Assembly: GCA_012799755.1 (NCBI GenBank)
Contig: JAAZKQ010000851.1
Span: forward strand, 1 to 10,002
Origin: Lentisphaerota bacterium
GTDB lineage: Bacteria; Verrucomicrobiota; Lentisphaeria; Oligosphaerales; Oligosphaeraceae
DNA length: 10,002 nt
Direction: 5' to 3'
Below are positions 8,201-10,002 of the stretch, piece after piece. The position numbers and the translations under genes are program-made. Below the pieces are notes generated by a model, which ran no database searches, had not been told where the DNA came from, and saw only the letters and a program-made list of their open reading frames with translations. Each line of letters starts with the position of its first letter. Position 1 is the first letter of the stretch.

Positions 8201-10002
8201 GCTAGCATGGCCAATTCCTCAATGAAAGTCTTGGCCTGGTTGGCATCGGGTTGATCAACGAAAGTCTGATAGCTGAAGCGACCGATGGGAGTGACGCCAG
8301 CAAGCCCAGCGCCGGCGCCGACTTTACAGTAGAGCAGCGTAGGATAGCCAATACGGCTACCGTGCGTCCAGCCCGCAGTTGAAGCGTCGGGAAGGGCCAG
8401 GGCGTTTTGCAGTTTGAGGTTGTTGGCTAGTTGCGTTGCGGCTGCGGCGACACTGATTTTATTGCTCACCAGATAGCCATTGGGGCGATTATCAAGCAGG
8501 AGCGAGGGGCCGCGGTCATCGCGCTGGCGGTTGTCAAGCAGTACCAGATAGGCGTTTCTGATGCTGTCTTTGAAGATGGCAGAGCTGAACACCATGTGGT
8601 CCATGCCGACACAGTAGGGGCACCAGAGGACGCCGGTGAAGTAGTAGATCAGCGGCGCGCCTTCTTGTGCGGCCAGTTCCCGGGCCTTGTCGGCATCCAT
8701 GGTCCATTTGCCCTTCTGGGCACCGCGCCAAAGCGGGTTAGTGACGCTGCCGACAGCGGGGCTTTTATAGGTCTCGTGAACTTTAAGAGCATAGGGTAGG
8801 GCAGTGTCGGCGCTACCGCCGCTATGACTGAGGCGGAGATAAAACAGCTGGTTGTTGCCGCCCCCGGCCGGAATGTCCATGTACAAGCCACGCTCCAGAG
8901 CGTCAAAGCCCGTAGAGTTTGCCGTGAAAACGGGTGGATCAAGCGGTGCGCCGCTGGTATTGCTGGCGTATAGCGCGATGGCAATGGGATTATTGTGTTC
9001 CTGAAAATTTCTGGCCATGCAGAAATAGCGTTTACCGGCGTCACCCGTGAATTTATACCAGTGAGCTGACTCGCTACCGATGAAGGTGGCCGAGGCTGAG
9101 TAGGCAATCCAGCCTGGGCCGCTGTCGGCGGGATAGTCGGAATTGGCGATGCGACCAAGGTCAATCGCCTTATCGTAACCAGTGGGGCCAACAGCCGGGG
9201 TGATGCTGGCCCAGCCCGGTTCGCCACTCGGATACTGCTTGTTCGGAAAGAAAGATTCAACGACCTTCGTAAAGGTATTGAGAGTGAAGTTGTACTCTCC
9301 TTCGAGGCGAATGCCGTTGATCAGCTTTTCGCCCTGGTAGTTGACGCCACTAAGGGTGCCGGCATAAGGCCCTCCACTGATTTGAAGCAGGGATACTTCA
9401 TCGGGGCTCAAGGTATTGCTGGCTAGTTGCGCGGGCGTAACGTCATCTTTGACCTTGAAGAGGAAAAGATAAGGGTACGAGCTGCCCATTTTGCAGAGTG
9501 AACGGTAGTCGGCAATAATTTGCAAGCGTAGATCAACGTTATTAATGCGACTATGCAGCAGTACAAGTTTTTTGCTTTTGGCATAACTCAGCATCTGCAC
9601 AGTGTTGATGACCTTATCCAAACTATCGCAATGAGCACAGATAGCGTCACCCAGGATCAATAGGATGGGGCGGTTATGAGCATGAGCCAAGGCCTTGGCT
9701 TCTGCCGGCGAGTGGAGCCATTTGGCAACCCAAGTATTATCAATGGGGGAGGGGGTCGGCTTGGGGGGATCAACCGGATTGGGCGGATCAACAGGTGCAG
9801 GCGGATCAACCGGGTTAGGCGGATCAATCGGATTGGGCGGATTAGTCGGCTCAATACTGGCCCAGCCCGGTTCGTCACTCGGATACTGCTTGTTCGGAAA
9901 GAAAGATTCAACGACCTTCGTAAAGGTATTGAGAGTGAAGTTGTACTCTCCTTCGAGGCGAATGCCGTTGATTAGCTTTTCGCCTTGGTAGTTGACGCCA
10001 CT
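5299..10002 (-). CDS. Giant secreted mosaic protein with repeated thioredoxin-like domains (5' end outside window)
   Basis: The frame is open from the window edge (codon 10002-10000) to TGA 5301-5299, giving 1567 visible residues; the true start lies beyond the window. A TTG at 9690 is an internal Leu codon, since coding sequence continues upstream of it. Visible order: residues 1-50, end of a thioredoxin-like unit; 51-86, Pro-rich linker of NPVDPP-type repeats; 87-266, thioredoxin-like domain with C122-x-x-C125 (CAHC) and 'SSYPYLFLF' (P177); about 274-410, PPC-like beta domain; about 425-600, second thioredoxin-like domain with 'LWCPYC' (C461, C464) and 'GYPTLLYC' (P554); about 612-725, another PPC-like domain; about 726-850, Calx-beta-like; about 855-950, Ig-like ('GLPAGL'); about 1065-1160, a module with 'GWLRLTVDKTG' and 'SGELIDGTTF', seen in PVC-group secreted proteins; about 1440-1567, two 'PGW(N/S)(L/F)' repeats ('PGWNLIGIP', 'PGWSFLALP'). 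The C-terminal half has about ten cysteines. It presumably acts outside the inner membrane as a thiol-redox or structural protein; the substrate is unknown. It is first in an apparent operon with the DUF1573 and CcdA-like genes. Confidence 0.88.
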   Translation of the reverse strand, partial: SGVNYQGEKLINGIRLEGEYNFTLNTFTKVVESFFPNKQYPSDEPGWASIEPTNPPNPIDPPNPVDPPAPVDPPNPVDPPKPTPSPIDNTWVAKWLHSPAEAKALAHAHNRPILLILGDAICAHCDSLDKVINTVQMLSYAKSKKLVLLHSRINNVDLRLQIIADYRSLCKMGSSYPYLFLFKVKDDVTPAQLASNTLSPDEVSLLQISGGPYAGTLSGVNYQGEKLINGIRLEGEYNFTLNTFTKVVESFFPNKQYPSGEPGWASITPAVGPTGYDKAIDLGRIANSDYPADSGPGWIAYSASATFIGSESAHWYKFTGDAGKRYFCMARNFQEHNNPIAIALYASNTSGAPLDPPVFTANSTGFDALERGLYMDIPAGGGNNQLFYLRLSHSGGSADTALPYALKVHETYKSPAVGSVTNPLWRGAQKGKWTMDADKARELAAQEGAPLIYYFTGVLWCPYCVGMDHMVFSSAIFKDSIRNAYLVLLDNRQRDDRGPSLLLDNRPNGYLVSNKISVAAAATQLANNLKLQNALALPDASTAGWTHGSRIGYPTLLYCKVGAGAGLAGVTPIGRFSYQTFVDQPDANQAKTFIEELAMLAGKGHREANASPQTSPLLLPAPGDAVNAQAGGLAYGNWFKFSVSKEQTASAWLFNAQAPTAAAAAQVELAVYSADGLTLLRRAQGSLKDGSNLEFVPPSSDGGQYWLAIEPIEQPSAVTFTLNYRLEQLNYTVALEHTETAVAATDPGIILPLQLTTQLPNDSAVRFAYRIRCLENGAPASYFTTPNTWQQAEWSAEEKDAGRKQLLLPLTIPAGESWNGSRDVIIELQSIADGNCRIDNNGEECTVKIFSQPFFARPVAKAYGLFVGQPRNLSFRIRNYDVQSHTVSVTPGLPAGLAYQLRDAGTRSTEIDLHITGVPTCAVANHQANLEIRDNGGALLDQLPIIIDVINLTGTIADSDVYAGYLCPDNSGVGAPLGSLLINKSNAGLHLTLHSTSTVDALNAAVNWQSYDPAKEQYYLSYSWQANNANIALTLDSQGNGRGIFTAPSGEEQAVFFAPITQKPADFSGTYNVALRPKPSPTPHAYDGFALGWLRLTVDKTGAAAYSGELIDGTTFAGSTAVIEVADGSSRVIFFTPLNWDPVLSRYQGRLAGQLAITPLPLRYEAGAGFNDACVYDCSNALWARSATDQDAIQPCGTTYRARKTLTEQAGLTGQGLDFLFEVQQTAQNNQTVVPDLIFLTENSRGSALLPRTDNPLAAELQSLTVNTSTGVLSGKLNVLVAAQVSQPLLREAVILRGILTPLTSDCCSAGTDLALGYGYFTWRGTTYAFHITPHSALRNPSPQLKSIAGLAPVEPIPPVAGATVAVQIQSPSKRVLYQRQYSNELFLADWSDAAENHTDLALATGVTWQFVALSQDKAASASLLIAIPRQTTLSAALGNGAGLLVPGWNLIGIPANQHYTIMDKDGGSILAYDEDAGVYTSTNELNGGLAYWVFVPDNDFAATITQIEQPSANITGTPGWSFLALPASSLRDTVTAWYWNGKTFTRTPPNGVPAPGAWLYTPPTQP
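9206..9351 (-). repeat. Long direct repeat, copy 2 (inside the giant protein gene)
   Basis: These 146 bp match 9857-10002 with only three differences, all C here against T there, at an offset of exactly 651 bp (217 codons). It encodes the end of the CAHC thioredoxin-like unit, 'SGVNYQGEKLINGIRLEG' through 'EPGWASI'. Two of the three differences are synonymous and one changes Gly to Asp. Similarity stops abruptly after the codons for EPGWASI, where this copy runs into the PPC-like domain. Confidence 0.97.
9763..9850 (-). repeat. Five 18-bp units encoding a (N/A)P(V/I)DPP linker
   Basis: The plus-strand motif ggatcaa (last unit ggattag) recurs at 9767, 9785, 9803, 9821 and 9839, a perfect 18-bp spacing. 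Read on the minus strand it gives hexapeptides such as NPIDPP, NPVDPP, APVDPP and NPVDPP, ending in PPKPTPSP. It forms an extended proline-rich linker between two duplicated thioredoxin-like units. Such in-frame minisatellites can change length by slippage without breaking the frame. Confidence 0.92.
9857..10002 (-). repeat. Long direct repeat, copy 1 (continues past window edge)
   Basis: This is the partner of 9206-9351, 143 of 146 bases identical and in the same frame. It encodes the C-terminal end of an upstream thioredoxin-like unit, 'SGVNYQGEKLINGI' through 'DEPGWASI', and then leads into the Pro-rich linker. The match still holds at the window edge, so the duplicated unit is longer than 146 bp. 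It probably includes a further CAHC-type domain upstream. Confidence 0.95.

Noticed and set aside
9688..9690. TTG as the start of the giant protein
   Set aside because: The frame is open and protein-like upstream to the window edge, including the Pro-rich linker and the end of another thioredoxin-like unit, so this is an internal Leu codon.
9763..9850. CRISPR-like array
   Set aside because: The 18-bp units have no spacers and are in frame with the surrounding coding sequence, so this is a protein linker repeat.

Overview
The window comes from a bacterium, most plausibly a member of the Planctomycetota-Verrucomicrobiota-Lentisphaerota group. This is inferred from protein style, not proven. 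The clues are a very long secreted mosaic protein with PPC-like, Ig/Calx-beta-like and 'GWNLIGIP' C-terminal modules, a DUF1573-type exported protein, and an exported helical-toroid sugar-lyase-like protein ending in a 'DYGI...FDCYAP'-type beta domain. The sequence is moderately GC-rich and densely coding. All four recognisable genes lie on the minus strand, so transcription runs from high to low coordinates. No tRNA, rRNA, CRISPR array, insertion sequence or integrase was seen.

Layout in order of transcription. (1) 10002-5299: a giant exported protein, cut by the window edge at its 5' end, with 1567 residues visible. It has two complete thioredoxin-like domains (CAHC and CPYC) and the tail of a third, which is part of a near-identical tandem duplication with a 651-bp period. 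The duplicated part is joined by a hexapeptide-repeat linker. (2) 5174-3966: a 402-residue signal-peptide protein with a DUF1573-like domain. (3) 3969-2296: a membrane protein with two N-terminal thioredoxin-like domains (CDDC and CAKC) and a CcdA/DsbD-type electron-transfer membrane domain. Its first possible start overlaps the stop of gene 2 as ATGA. (4) An intergenic stretch of 244 bp (2052-2295) with three copies of a 9-bp repeat and a strong palindrome. (5) 2051-1: an exported protein resembling heparinase/alginate-lyase-type alpha-toroid enzymes. It runs off the left edge and is interrupted at codon 78 by an in-frame TGA, with the same reading frame clearly continuing beyond it.

Genes 1-3 look like a functional set. 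The membrane protein could carry reducing equivalents across the inner membrane to its own two exported thioredoxin domains and on to the CxxC motifs of the giant secreted protein, with the DUF1573 protein as an accessory of unknown role. This is inference from gene order and motifs. The lyase-like gene may be a separate unit.
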